From Ferruginibacter sp. (GTDB taxonomy: Bacteria; Bacteroidota; Bacteroidia; Chitinophagales; Chitinophagaceae), in the NCBI GenBank assembly GCA_017983695.1, contig JAGOAX010000001.1:124001-188000 (forward strand): 64,000 bases of DNA, written 5' to 3'. Positions 31,783 through 40,648 of this stretch are shown piece by piece (within the stretch, counting starts at the first letter, position 1; the number at the start of each line of letters is the position of its first letter). The translations under genes and the position numbers were made by a program. The notes beneath the pieces were generated by a model. The model had not been told where the DNA came from. It made no database searches and saw only the letters and a program-made list of their open reading frames with translations.

Positions 31783-33819
31783 ATGCTTTTTTTGCAACGA
31801 ACTCCTAAAGTACTGCGTTGGATATTTTCGGTGGTTTTAATACTGCTTGTTACCATGACCATCTGCCGCATTATTTTTTTCTTTACCTACAATCCTCCTG
31901 ATAAAGCTTTTTCCGGCTCTGCATTTATTTTAGGGCTTCGTTTTGATGCCAGGATCGCAGCAATAATTGGCATGGCTATTTTATTACTAACCGCCTTCCC
32001 TTTTTTAAACCCATTTAAAAATAATGCCGCTAAAAAAATATGGAATGTGCTGTTGCCTGTAGTATTTGTGTTGCTGCTGCTGTTTTATTTTATCGACTTT
32101 TATCATTTCGATTATTTGCACCAACGCTTAAATGCTACGGTATTAAATTATTTACAGGATGCTGGCATCTCTTATAAAATGATGTGGCAGACTTATCCAT
32201 TAATAAAAGTCACCATTGTTTTAATTATAATTGCCATTGCTGCAAAAATTATTTTTACAAGATTACTCAACAGCTATTTACAAAAAGACAGTTTTTATAA
32301 ACGACGGGGAATTGTTTTTTACATCCTGGGCTTTTTTATACTTGGCGGATTTATCTTTGGTAAACTCGGTCAGTTTCCTTTGCGCTGGAGCGATGCCTTT
32401 ACTTTAAGTGACGACTTTAAAGCCAACCTGGCACTCAATCCTTTTCAAAGTTTTTTCAGCACATTAAATTTTAGAAATTCTACTTACGACAGTAAAAAAG
32501 TTACAGCCTATTACCCGTTGATGGCGGCTTACCTGGGTGTAAAAAATCCTGATAGCACACAACTGAATTACGAAAGAAATTACAGCAGCCCCGATACTAC
32601 GGGCAATAAACCCAATGTAGTGCTGGTCATCTGCGAAAGCTTTAGTGCTTACAAAAGCAGCATGTATAATAATCCATTAAACACCACGCCTTATTTTAAT
32701 GAGATGTGTAATAATGGTGTATTCTTCGACCGTTGCTTTACACCAGCATACGGTACTGCCCGTGGCGTATGGGCAACCATTACCGGCTTACCCGATGTGG
32801 AAAGCCCACGAACAGCAAGCCGTAACCCCAATGCTGTAAACCAGCATACCATCATTAATAATTTCGGCTATAATAATTTTTATTTTTTAGGCGGCAGCGC
32901 CAATTGGGCAAACATCCGTGGCTTGTTAACCAATAATATTAATGGCTTGAATTTATATGAAGAAGATAATTTTAAAGCCAAAAAAATTGATGTGTGGGGC
33001 ATCAGCGATAAAAATTTATTCCTGGAAGCACACCAGGTACTGAAGCAGCAAAGCAACCCATTTTTTGCAGTCATTCAAACAGCAGATAACCACAGGCCTT
33101 ATACCATACCAACTGAAGATAAGGCCGCTTTTAAAATGCTGCACTTTTCTGCCGACTCCTTAAAACGTTTTGGTTTTGAAAGTAATGAGGAGCTGAATGC
33201 TTTCCGCTACACCGATTTTTGTTTTCAGCAATTTATGGAAGCAGCTAAAAAAGAAAAATATTTCGATAACACCATTTTTGTTTTTGTCGGCGATCATGGC
33301 ATCCGCTATTCCGGCAGCCTCGATTATTTTCCTAAAAGTTATGTAGAGCAGGGCCTTACCTGTGAGCATGTACCCTTGCTGTTTTACGCCCCAAAACTAT
33401 TACAGCCAAAAAGAATACATGATGTATGCAGCCAGGTAGATATTTTACCCTCCATTGCGGCACTGGCAAAAATACCCTACCGCAATAATGCTTTTGGCAG
33501 AGATTTGTTTGATACTTCGATGACTGTCCCTTTTTATGATTCTAAATCCAAAGCCTTAATTGCTAACATTAAAATAGACAATAAGGAAAAATATGCCTTC
33601 ATTATCGACCACGATGTAAAAACCATCGGGCTGGTAAGCGACGAGTATTATTTTTTAAGAAACCTGAAAACCGGTACGCAAAATTTTGTTTCGATGACAG
33701 GAAATGATGCAGTTGAAAAAAATCCGCATACGGATAGTGTTAAAAATTATTTAAGCAGCTTAACAGATGCCTGGTATGAAACAGCTAAATATTTATTGCT
33801 GAATAATAAGAAGCAATAA
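31783..33819 (+). CDS. LtaS-like sulfatase-domain membrane protein, copy 1
   Basis: 678 aa from the ATG at 31783 (a TTG one codon earlier is possible). Five N-terminal membrane spans (to about 200), then an extracytoplasmic sulfatase/phosphoglycerol-transferase domain with VVLVICESFSAYKSS, TARGVWATITGLPD, NHRPYT and VFVGDHGIR (metal-binding Asp-His). Homologous to lipoteichoic-acid synthases, but in Bacteroidota the substrate is probably a different envelope glycan or lipid. A closely similar gene follows at 34579, so this is a duplicated pair. Confidence 0.9.
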   Translation: MLFLQRTPKVLRWIFSVVLILLVTMTICRIIFFFTYNPPDKAFSGSAFILGLRFDARIAAIIGMAILLLTAFPFLNPFKNNAAKKIWNVLLPVVFVLLLLFYFIDFYHFDYLHQRLNATVLNYLQDAGISYKMMWQTYPLIKVTIVLIIIAIAAKIIFTRLLNSYLQKDSFYKRRGIVFYILGFFILGGFIFGKLGQFPLRWSDAFTLSDDFKANLALNPFQSFFSTLNFRNSTYDSKKVTAYYPLMAAYLGVKNPDSTQLNYERNYSSPDTTGNKPNVVLVICESFSAYKSSMYNNPLNTTPYFNEMCNNGVFFDRCFTPAYGTARGVWATITGLPDVESPRTASRNPNAVNQHTIINNFGYNNFYFLGGSANWANIRGLLTNNINGLNLYEEDNFKAKKIDVWGISDKNLFLEAHQVLKQQSNPFFAVIQTADNHRPYTIPTEDKAAFKMLHFSADSLKRFGFESNEELNAFRYTDFCFQQFMEAAKKEKYFDNTIFVFVGDHGIRYSGSLDYFPKSYVEQGLTCEHVPLLFYAPKLLQPKRIHDVCSQVDILPSIAALAKIPYRNNAFGRDLFDTSMTVPFYDSKSKALIANIKIDNKEKYAFIIDHDVKTIGLVSDEYYFLRNLKTGTQNFVSMTGNDAVEKNPHTDSVKNYLSSLTDAWYETAKYLLLNNKKQ

Positions 33820-33879
33820 TGATAGTTTTTCGCCACAGGCACAGGCAGCGGAGAAAAATTGCAAACGGAACACTACTGC

Positions 33880-34290
33880 TTAACGACTTATATGAGGTAT
33901 TTTACCATCTAATGCTATTAACAAAGTGGAATCACCGGTTTTTGCATTTTGTAATACAATTGTATCATTATTAAGCTTAAGTATTTTTTTATAGAACCCT
34001 TCAATTAATAACGTGGAGTCATTTACAAAAGACCAAGTTGAATCACTGTATACAATATCATCGGAATAGAATAGCCTTAATTCTCCTTTTTTATTATATA
34101 CATAAGATTTACATTTATGTTCTTTATCGAAACTAATTGCACCAATTCTATGTGAAAAATTTTGGTCATATTCGTTCCAGTATTTAATACTTCCATTTGT
34201 AAGTTTTTTCTCTTTATCGTTATTTCGATTACATGAAAAAAAACAAAAATTTATTATTAAAAGGATTAGAAAAAAAACTTTTGTCTTCAT
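33880..34290 (-). CDS. Small orphan lipoprotein between the two LtaS-like genes
   Basis: 136 aa with lipobox (INFCFFSC) and a beta-rich body made of short strands (KCKSYVYNKKGELRLFYSDD). It lies on the opposite strand between the two sulfatase genes. It is AT-rich, and no family is recognised. Confidence 0.6.
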   Translation of the reverse strand: MKTKVFFLILLIINFCFFSCNRNNDKEKKLTNGSIKYWNEYDQNFSHRIGAISFDKEHKCKSYVYNKKGELRLFYSDDIVYSDSTWSFVNDSTLLIEGFYKKILKLNNDTIVLQNAKTGDSTLLIALDGKIPHISR

Positions 34291-34578
34291 AAATTATTTC
34301 ATTGAATGTTTTCGCCGCCGTAGGTGTTCCCACTATAGCACCTAATTTAATTCATTTTCCTATTACTTTCACCCCGCCTTATCTCCCGACAAGTGGTCCC
34401 TACACAGACGTAGGCGACGCAGAACAAAGCGAAACAACCACGCCAGTTAAAGTTACCCTTGTTTTATTTAGTGTCACTGCTTTATCATTTTCCCTTAACC
34501 ACTGAACACTATTAGCTCAATTTCTGCCCATTCATCATTATATTCGCACTCGTTTAAAGCGTAAGAAATTTAACAGGC

Positions 34579-36552
34579 ATGCGAAAATGGAAAGTTTCCA
34601 AAACCATTCAATGGATAATAAAGCTCTTTATTATCTACCTGTGTATGTTTACAGCTTTCCGCATTGCTACCGTTATTTTATTTAAACCAAAAAACATCAG
34701 CGTATTTGAACTGGCGCCTTCTTTCTGGCTGGGGCTTAAATACGACCTCCGCTGGATAGCCATTGTACTTTCACCGATCATTGTACTTTCCATCTTTAAA
34801 AAATTCTCCCCCTTTCATTCTGTACGAACAAAAAAAGCATGGACCATTTATTTAGCTATCATTACTTTAATCATCATGTTTTTTTATGGCGCCGATTTTG
34901 GCAACTTCAGTTACAACCATACCCGTATTGGAGCCAGTGCGTTAAATTTTAAAGATGATCCTTACGAAATGTTCCGCATGGTTTGGGAATCTTACCCGAT
35001 CGTGTGGATACTGATAGGCCTGGGCATTGCTGTTTTTTTTGCTGCAAAATTATTCCGGCGCACCCATGGTACTGTTGATGCCAACAACTACTGGCATAAA
35101 TTTGAATACAAGCGCCGCTGGTACCTGGCTGCCTTACTGCTGATGTGTTGGTTTGTATTCGGCTTTCCCAACTTTAAACCATTAACAAGGCAGGATGCCT
35201 ATAAGCTGAATGATAACTTTAAAAGTTACCTGGCATTAAATCCTTTTCAAAATTTTATTACCTCTTTAAAGCAACGTAAACCCGATTTTAATACCAGCGG
35301 TGCAGCAAAGCATTATGCTATTATTTCGGATTACCTGCAACTAACGCCATCGGTAAATAATAATTACGAAAGAGTGGTAATGCCAAACAGCCATAGCCTG
35401 GAGAGTAAGCCCAATGTAGTGCTGGTACTTTGTGAAAGTTTCAGCATGTATAAAAGCAGCATGAGTGGCAACAAACTAAACAGCACCCCGTATTTTAACG
35501 AGCTGTGCAAGCAGGGCATTTTTTTTAACCGTTGCTTTACACCAACCTTTGGCACAGCACGTGGATTGTTTGCCACCATTACCGGCATACCGGATGTGCA
35601 GATGGCAAAATTTTCTACACAAAATGCAGAAGCGGTAAACCAGCACACCATCATCAATGATTTTGACGGCTACAATAAATTTTATTTTATTGGTGGCCGC
35701 AGCCAGTTCAATAATTTCCGTGGGCTGATGAGTAATGTAGATGGTATTGATATTTATGAAAAAGGAAAATATAAATCGCCTGAAATAAATGTTTGGGGCA
35801 TCAGCGACAGGGACCTGTTTGCCGAAGCTAATGATGTATTAAAGCAGCAGGGCAAACCTTTTTTTGCAGTTATACAAACCGCACATAACCACCGGCCTTT
35901 TATGCTGCCGCCCAACGAAAAAGAATTTACCTGCGAAAAACTTGATAAAGAAACGCTTGCAAAAAATGGCTTTGAATCGCAGGCAGAATACGAAGCATTT
36001 TGTTATACCGATTTTTGTTTTAAACAATTTATAGAAACTGCCAAACAACAAACCTGGTTTAACAATACCATTTTTGTTTTTGTTGGCGATCATGGTGTGG
36101 AAGGTGAGTCCGGTTCGGTGTATCCAAAAGTATGGGCCTCTCACCGTTTAAATGATGAGCATGTGCCATTACTCTATTATGCACCTGCTTTGCTGCAACC
36201 TGCAACTTATAATTATACGGTTTCGCAAATTGATGTATTACCCACTTTGGCAGGCATGATACATCAGCCTTATACCAATAGTACTTTGGGAAGAGATGTT
36301 ATTAACCAGCCCAATATTTTTCACAGTGCATTTATCATCCACCACGATGAAGGCAATATCGGCATGGTAACAGATGATTACTACTATGTAAAAAATGTAA
36401 ATATCACCCACGAGGAATTAGTACCTGTAAAAGACGGGCTGCCTTTACTCTCCCAACAGCAATCCGATTCTGTTAAACGCAGGCTTTCTCAACTCACTTC
36501 TGCTTTTTTTGAAACGGGTAAATGGATGCTGGTGAATAACCGGAAGAAATGA
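34579..36552 (+). CDS. LtaS-like sulfatase-domain membrane protein, copy 2
   Basis: 657 aa with the same layout as the gene at 31783: five spans, then a sulfatase domain with VVLVLCESFSMYKSS, TARGLFATITGIPD, AHNHRPF and VFVGDHGVEGES. Long identical stretches with copy 1 (for example QHTIIN, YTDFCF) show tandem duplication followed by divergence. Probably an envelope phosphoglycerol or phosphoethanolamine transferase; substrate unknown. Confidence 0.9.
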   Translation: MRKWKVSKTIQWIIKLFIIYLCMFTAFRIATVILFKPKNISVFELAPSFWLGLKYDLRWIAIVLSPIIVLSIFKKFSPFHSVRTKKAWTIYLAIITLIIMFFYGADFGNFSYNHTRIGASALNFKDDPYEMFRMVWESYPIVWILIGLGIAVFFAAKLFRRTHGTVDANNYWHKFEYKRRWYLAALLLMCWFVFGFPNFKPLTRQDAYKLNDNFKSYLALNPFQNFITSLKQRKPDFNTSGAAKHYAIISDYLQLTPSVNNNYERVVMPNSHSLESKPNVVLVLCESFSMYKSSMSGNKLNSTPYFNELCKQGIFFNRCFTPTFGTARGLFATITGIPDVQMAKFSTQNAEAVNQHTIINDFDGYNKFYFIGGRSQFNNFRGLMSNVDGIDIYEKGKYKSPEINVWGISDRDLFAEANDVLKQQGKPFFAVIQTAHNHRPFMLPPNEKEFTCEKLDKETLAKNGFESQAEYEAFCYTDFCFKQFIETAKQQTWFNNTIFVFVGDHGVEGESGSVYPKVWASHRLNDEHVPLLYYAPALLQPATYNYTVSQIDVLPTLAGMIHQPYTNSTLGRDVINQPNIFHSAFIIHHDEGNIGMVTDDYYYVKNVNITHEELVPVKDGLPLLSQQQSDSVKRRLSQLTSAFFETGKWMLVNNRKK

Positions 36553-36556
36553 GGAA

Positions 36557-36736
36557 CGTGAGTGGTGAGTTGTGAGGCGTGAGTAGCAGTCTGAATTTTC
36601 AAATTTTATTTAACTTATTAAAAGTTTGCTGCGTTTCAATTCCAAAAGATTTTATTTATTACTTGCTTATGCAACAACAGAAGCAGAAAAGTAAACCCGA
36701 ATGCAGCTACTCACCACTCACTACTCACCACTCACG
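36557..36736. repeat. Inverted repeat of GTGAGTGGTGAG words between convergent genes
   Basis: CGTGAGTGGTGAGT (36557-36570) is perfectly complementary to ACTCACCACTCACG (36723-36736). The right arm holds two tandem 14-bp units TACTCACCACTCAC (36708-36721, 36722-36735); the left arm holds a good and a degraded unit. The loop is about 120-150 bp. It covers the stop codon of the methyltransferase gene and could act as a two-way transcription barrier. Confidence 0.75.
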
Positions 36737-37472
36737 ATACTTTCTTCGCAATCATTATCAGCCTCGATGATTTTTTAACATCATAATTGGAGAAATTATA
36801 ATCGCCAAAAACTTCCTGTATCTGTAATCCCTGGTAAGCAAACATTTCTGTAAAATCACCCAGCGAAAATTTAGCCACCCGTTCGGTAAATATCAACGGC
36901 TCCTGCAATGCCTCATCTTCCACTATAATTTTTTTATAAAAATGCGTTTCATCAAACCATTTGGTAATAATAAAATTAATGCCGTCAACTTCTTTTTCCG
37001 ATTGGTGTATGATATGGTCTTCGGCAAAATGCGTATTCAGGTAATCCATTACAAAAAAGCCGCCGGGCTTTATGGCTTGTGCAATTGTTCTTATAGCGTT
37101 ATCATGCTCACGCCGGGTTTTAAAATAACCAAAGCTGGTAAAAAAATTAAAGGCATAATCAAAATAATTTATCCACGAAGGCAGGCGCATATCATGCTGG
37201 TAAAAATGCAGGGTATCGGTTTGGTATTGCAGCGCTTCGGCAATACTGTCTTCGCTTAAATCAATTCCCGTAACATCGAACCCTTTTGAAGCTAATTGTA
37301 TGGAATGTCTTCCTTTGCCACAGGCCACATCTAACATGCCGGAGCCGGGCCGGGGTTTCAGGTAGTCAATTAGCTTATCAATAAATGCAGCCGCTTCTTT
37401 TTCATCCCTTTTAAAATAGAGCTGATGATAATAAGGCGTATTAAACCAATCTTTAAACCAGGGTTGCTGCAT
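36732..37472 (-). CDS. Class I SAM-dependent methyltransferase
   Basis: 246 aa with the SAM-binding fold: MLDVACGKGRHSIQLA (motif I, about 47-62), VTGIDLSEDSI (motif II) and FDYAFNFFTSFGYF (motif IV region). Substrate unknown. A -7-like TAACTTTG on the minus strand (37477-37484) lies only five bases before the ATG, so the mRNA may be nearly leaderless. Divergent from glmM. Confidence 0.88.
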   Translation of the reverse strand: MQQPWFKDWFNTPYYHQLYFKRDEKEAAAFIDKLIDYLKPRPGSGMLDVACGKGRHSIQLASKGFDVTGIDLSEDSIAEALQYQTDTLHFYQHDMRLPSWINYFDYAFNFFTSFGYFKTRREHDNAIRTIAQAIKPGGFFVMDYLNTHFAEDHIIHQSEKEVDGINFIITKWFDETHFYKKIIVEDEALQEPLIFTERVAKFSLGDFTEMFAYQGLQIQEVFGDYNFSNYDVKKSSRLIMIAKKVS

Positions 37473-37486
37473 AAAACAAAGTTACT

Positions 37487-37611
37487 GGTTTAAGGTTTAT
37501 GGTTTGCTGTTTGTTGTTTACAGCTTTTTGATAAAAGACTGTAAATATTACAGAATATCTGATAAAAATAATCAGCATACAACTAAAAACCACCAACCAA
37601 AAACCACAAAC
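37487..37611. repeat. GGTTT.../...AAACC inverted low-complexity repeat in a divergent promoter region
   Basis: Left arm (37487-37520) repeats GGTTTAAGGTTTATGGTTTG-like words; right arm (37579-37611) repeats AAAAACCACCAACC-like words. They are imperfectly complementary across a spacer of about 58 bp, between the divergent methyltransferase and glmM genes. Confidence 0.55.
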
Positions 37612-37618
37612 TCTTTTG

Positions 37619-37626
37619 TATCTTTG
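37619..37626 (+). promoter_or_regulatory. Promoter -7 element of glmM
   Basis: TATCTTTG matches TAnnTTTG exactly, 22 bp before the ATG at 37649. No clear TTG -33 element; the right arm of the repeat occupies that region. Confidence 0.5.
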
Positions 37627-37648
37627 CCTTTCCCTAAAACAGAAGCGA

Positions 37649-39028
37649 ATGGCACTGATAAAAAGTATATCCGGTATAAGAGGCACCATTGGCGGAAAAA
37701 CAGATGACAACCTTACTCCGCTTGATGTAGTTAAATTTTCTGCAGCCTATGGCACCTGGCTCATGCAGCAAAGCACAAATCCTACAGTTATTATTGGTCG
37801 TGATGGCAGGATCAGCGGCGAAATGGTAAGCAGCCTTGTGGTTAATACATTAACAGGCCTGGGCCTGAATGTAATTGACCTTGGCCTTAGCACTACGCCT
37901 ACTGTTGAAATGGCTGTAAAATTTGAAAATGCCGCAGGCGGAATTATTTTAACTGCCAGCCACAACCCCAAAGAATGGAATGCCTTAAAATTATTGAACC
38001 ATAATGGCGAATTTATAAGTGGCGATGAAGGCAAATTGATTTTAGCCCTTGCCGCAGCCGAAGATTTTAATTTTGCACCTGTTGATAAATTGGGCACGTA
38101 CACCAAAAACGAAAACGCTTTACAGCAACATATTGATGCTGTTTTAAATTATGAGCTGGTAGATGTTGCCGCCATAAAAAAAGCAAAATTTAAAATTGTG
38201 GTAGATGCGGTAAACAGTACCGGTGCCATTGCAGTGCCCGAATTATTAAAAGCCCTGGGCCTTAAAGATATTATTGTAATTAATGCCGAAGTAAACGGCA
38301 AATTTGCACACAACCCCGAGCCGTTGCCCGAACATTTAACCGGCTTAAGCAGCGAAGTAGTTAAACAAAATGCAAGTCTTGGAATTGCAGTTGACCCCGA
38401 TGTGGACCGCCTTTGTTTTGTTTGTGAAGACGGTACTATGTTTGGCGAAGAATATACCCTGGTTGCGGTTGCAGATTATGTACTGAGCAAAAGAAGCGGT
38501 AACACGGTAAGCAATATGTCATCTACAAGGGCATTAAAAGATGTAACCATAAAACATGGCGGCGAATATTTTCCCAGTGCCGTAGGCGAAGTGAATGTGG
38601 TAAATAAAATGAAAGCGGTGAATGCAGTTATTGGTGGCGAAGGCAATGGTGGCATTATTGTTCCCGACCTGCATTATGGCCGTGATGCATTAATTGGTAT
38701 TGCATTATTTTTAACGCACCTGGCCAACACCAAAAAAACCATTAAGCAGTTACGTAATAGTTACCCGGATTATTTTATGAGTAAAAATAAAATTACCCTG
38801 GAAAAAGATATTGATGTAAAAGATGTATTTGAAAAAATAAAAACCAAATATAAAGCCCAGCCCATTAATACCGAAGATGGATTGAAGATAGAGTTTGATA
38901 CCGACTGGGTGCATTTACGCACCAGCAATACCGAACCTATCATTCGTATTTACGCCGAAAGTAATTTTGAAACAACAGCAGATAATATTGCCCGCAGGCT
39001 GATGCAGGATATCGGGCAGATGATGTAG
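37649..39028 (+). CDS. glmM: Phosphoglucosamine mutase-type phosphohexomutase
   Basis: 459 aa from ATG 37649 (the ORF can be read further upstream but the family starts at MALIKSISGIRGTIGG). Alpha-D-phosphohexomutase with catalytic phosphoserine Ser104 (TASHNP), metal loop DPDVDR (about 250) and C-terminal phosphate-binding RTSNTEP. The sugar-specificity loop reads GGEGNGG, as in phosphomannomutase/phosphoglucomutases, rather than GGEQSGH of classical GlmM. Usually annotated GlmM in Bacteroidota, making glucosamine-1-phosphate for peptidoglycan and LPS; a wider substrate range is possible. Confidence 0.88.
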   Translation: MALIKSISGIRGTIGGKTDDNLTPLDVVKFSAAYGTWLMQQSTNPTVIIGRDGRISGEMVSSLVVNTLTGLGLNVIDLGLSTTPTVEMAVKFENAAGGIILTASHNPKEWNALKLLNHNGEFISGDEGKLILALAAAEDFNFAPVDKLGTYTKNENALQQHIDAVLNYELVDVAAIKKAKFKIVVDAVNSTGAIAVPELLKALGLKDIIVINAEVNGKFAHNPEPLPEHLTGLSSEVVKQNASLGIAVDPDVDRLCFVCEDGTMFGEEYTLVAVADYVLSKRSGNTVSNMSSTRALKDVTIKHGGEYFPSAVGEVNVVNKMKAVNAVIGGEGNGGIIVPDLHYGRDALIGIALFLTHLANTKKTIKQLRNSYPDYFMSKNKITLEKDIDVKDVFEKIKTKYKAQPINTEDGLKIEFDTDWVHLRTSNTEPIIRIYAESNFETTADNIARRLMQDIGQMM

Positions 39029-39042
39029 GAAAATGACTAAAG

Positions 39043-39073
39043 ACACGAATTAGGCGAATTACACGAATTACAC
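39043..39073. repeat. CGAATTACACGAATTA words, left arm of a structured repeat
   Basis: Copies of CGAATTACACGAATTA, the reverse complement of the tandem array at 39146-39211, separated from it by about 72 bp. The two could pair into a long hairpin downstream of glmM. Confidence 0.7.
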
Positions 39074-39145
39074 TTATCAGATTCGGAACCTGTTTTAAAA
39101 GAATGAAGCAGACAATTGTACAACTACTGATAAAACAGCAAAACA

Positions 39146-39211
39146 AAATTCGTGTAATTCGTGCCTTAAATTCGTGTAATTCGTGCCTTAAATTCGTGTA
39201 ATTCGTTTTAA
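39146..39211 (+). repeat. 22-bp tandem repeat, three copies
   Basis: Units at 39146-39167, 39168-39189 and 39190-39211. The first two are identical and contain ATTCGTGTAATTCGTGCC; the third changes only in its last bases. It ends 16 bp before the cysteine desulfurase start. Confidence 0.9.
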
Positions 39212-39227
39212 TTAGTGTAATAAAAAT

Positions 39228-40355
39228 ATGAACCGCATTTATTTCGACAACGCCGCCACCACCGCACTGGACCCACAGGTACTGGAAACCATGATGCCTT
39301 ATTTAACCGAAAAGTTCGGCAACCCCTCTTCTATTTATTCTTATGGCAGAGAAACGAGGATGGCCATTGAAGCAGCAAGAAAAAGTGTAGCAAAAATTTT
39401 AAATGCACACCCTGCCGAAATATTTTTTACCAGTGGCGGTACCGAAAGCAGCAACACCGCTATTACTGCTGCTGTACGTGACCTCGGTTGTAAACACATC
39501 ATCACTTCGCCGATAGAACACCATGCCGTAACACATTCTGTTGAGCATATCGATACACTGGATGCAGCCAAAGTAAGTTATGTAAAACTACTGCCCAATG
39601 GCCATGTAGATATTGAAGACCTGGAAAAACTATTAGCCGCCAGTGAAGAAAAAACACTGGTTACTTTAATGCATGCCAATAATGAAATTGGCAACATCTT
39701 AGACATTCATGCAGTAGGTAACCTCTGCAAATTATACAATGCCGTTTTTCATAGCGATACAGTACAGACCGTTGGCCACTTTCCATTTGATCTGAGAAAT
39801 ACGCCGGTGCATTTTATTACCGGTGCTGCACATAAATTTCACGGGCCAAAAGGCGTGGGCATTTTATACATTAACGAGAATGTAAAAATAAAACCACTGG
39901 TACACGGCGGCGGGCAGGAGCGTAACATGCGTGCCGGCACCGAAAACCTGTATGGTATTGTGGGTTTTGCCAAAGCTTTGGAAATGGCCACCACCAATTA
40001 CGAAGACGACAGCGCTTTTATCGGCACCCTGAAATATTATATGATGGAGGAGCTGAAAAAAAACATCCCCGGCGTGGCATTCAATGGCGATACACTGGGC
40101 CGCAGTTTATACACGGTATTAAGTGTAAGCTTTCCTAAAACAGAAAAAAGCGAAATGCTTTTATTTAACCTCGACATTAATAATATTTGTGCCAGCGGCG
40201 GCAGTGCCTGCACCAGCGGCGCCGATCAGGGCAGTCATGTAATACGTGCTATTAACAATAACCCCAACCAGGTAACGGTACGTTTTAGTTTTAGTAAACA
40301 CAATACTAAAGCAGAGGTAGATGGAGTGGTGAGTAAGTTAAAGGAACTGATTTAA
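39228..40355 (+). CDS. Cysteine desulfurase (IscS/NifS family)
   Basis: 375 aa PLP enzyme that moves sulfur from cysteine to a persulfide. Visible: N-terminal YFDNAATT, TSGGTESSNTA, the PLP lysine in AAHKFHGPKGVG (about 203-214), GGGQERNMRAGTEN, and the active cysteine in CASGGSACTSGA (about 320-331). No Isc/Suf scaffold genes nearby. Followed by a strong terminator. Confidence 0.94.
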   Translation: MNRIYFDNAATTALDPQVLETMMPYLTEKFGNPSSIYSYGRETRMAIEAARKSVAKILNAHPAEIFFTSGGTESSNTAITAAVRDLGCKHIITSPIEHHAVTHSVEHIDTLDAAKVSYVKLLPNGHVDIEDLEKLLAASEEKTLVTLMHANNEIGNILDIHAVGNLCKLYNAVFHSDTVQTVGHFPFDLRNTPVHFITGAAHKFHGPKGVGILYINENVKIKPLVHGGGQERNMRAGTENLYGIVGFAKALEMATTNYEDDSAFIGTLKYYMMEELKKNIPGVAFNGDTLGRSLYTVLSVSFPKTEKSEMLLFNLDINNICASGGSACTSGADQGSHVIRAINNNPNQVTVRFSFSKHNTKAEVDGVVSKLKELI

Positions 40356-40378
40356 GTTTACCGGATTAATAATATTGA

Positions 40379-40413
40379 TGCCTGTTCTTTTTTGGAACGG
40401 GCATTTGTTTTTT
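40379..40413 (+). terminator. Intrinsic terminator of the cysteine desulfurase gene
   Basis: TGCCTGTTC (40379-40387) pairs with GAACGGGCA (40395-40403, one G-U), followed by TTTGTTTTTT. It is 24 bp after the stop codon. Confidence 0.9.
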
Positions 40414-40448
40414 ATGGCATCATCGTTGTGTCACTCACTTTGAGGGCA

Positions 40449-40456
40449 TATCTTTG
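40449..40456 (+). promoter_or_regulatory. Promoter -7 element with long leader before the 40649 ORF
   Basis: TATCTTTG, exact TAnnTTTG, with a TTG about 20 bp upstream as a possible -33. It would give a leader of roughly 190 nt before the ATG at 40649, or an independent short RNA. Confidence 0.4.
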
Positions 40457-40621
40457 TTGAGCTTGTATCGAAGCGGAGATGTTGGCGAATGTCTCGTGAG
40501 GTATGAGTCAAGGCGAACAAACATCGCTGAACATTAGTTCTTAACTTCATCAAAATATTTTAAATCAGCACTGGCTCGGGCAGACGGAATTCTAATTCCC
40601 AACCTGCATAAAGCCCTGTAC

Positions 40622-40631
40622 GTTATGCCTA
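40622..40631. repeat. Left 10-bp inverted repeat bracketing an orphan ORF
   Basis: GTTATGCCTA, perfectly inverted at 41465-41474 (TAGGCATAAC). The GTT/AAC ends are reminiscent of integron cassette core sites. Confidence 0.55.
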
Positions 40632-40648
40632 ATTTTAAAAAGACGACA

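Noticed and set aside
34302..34505. 67-aa plus-strand ORF before the second LtaS-like gene
   Set aside because: No ribosome-binding or promoter support; Thr/Pro-rich composition typical of a chance frame, and no similarity to a known family.
36579..36770. 63-aa plus-strand ORF after the second LtaS-like gene
   Set aside because: It lies within the inverted repeat and overlaps the end of the convergent methyltransferase gene.
39146..39211. Tandem repeats considered as a CRISPR array
   Set aside because: Units are directly adjacent with no unique spacers, and no cas genes are present.
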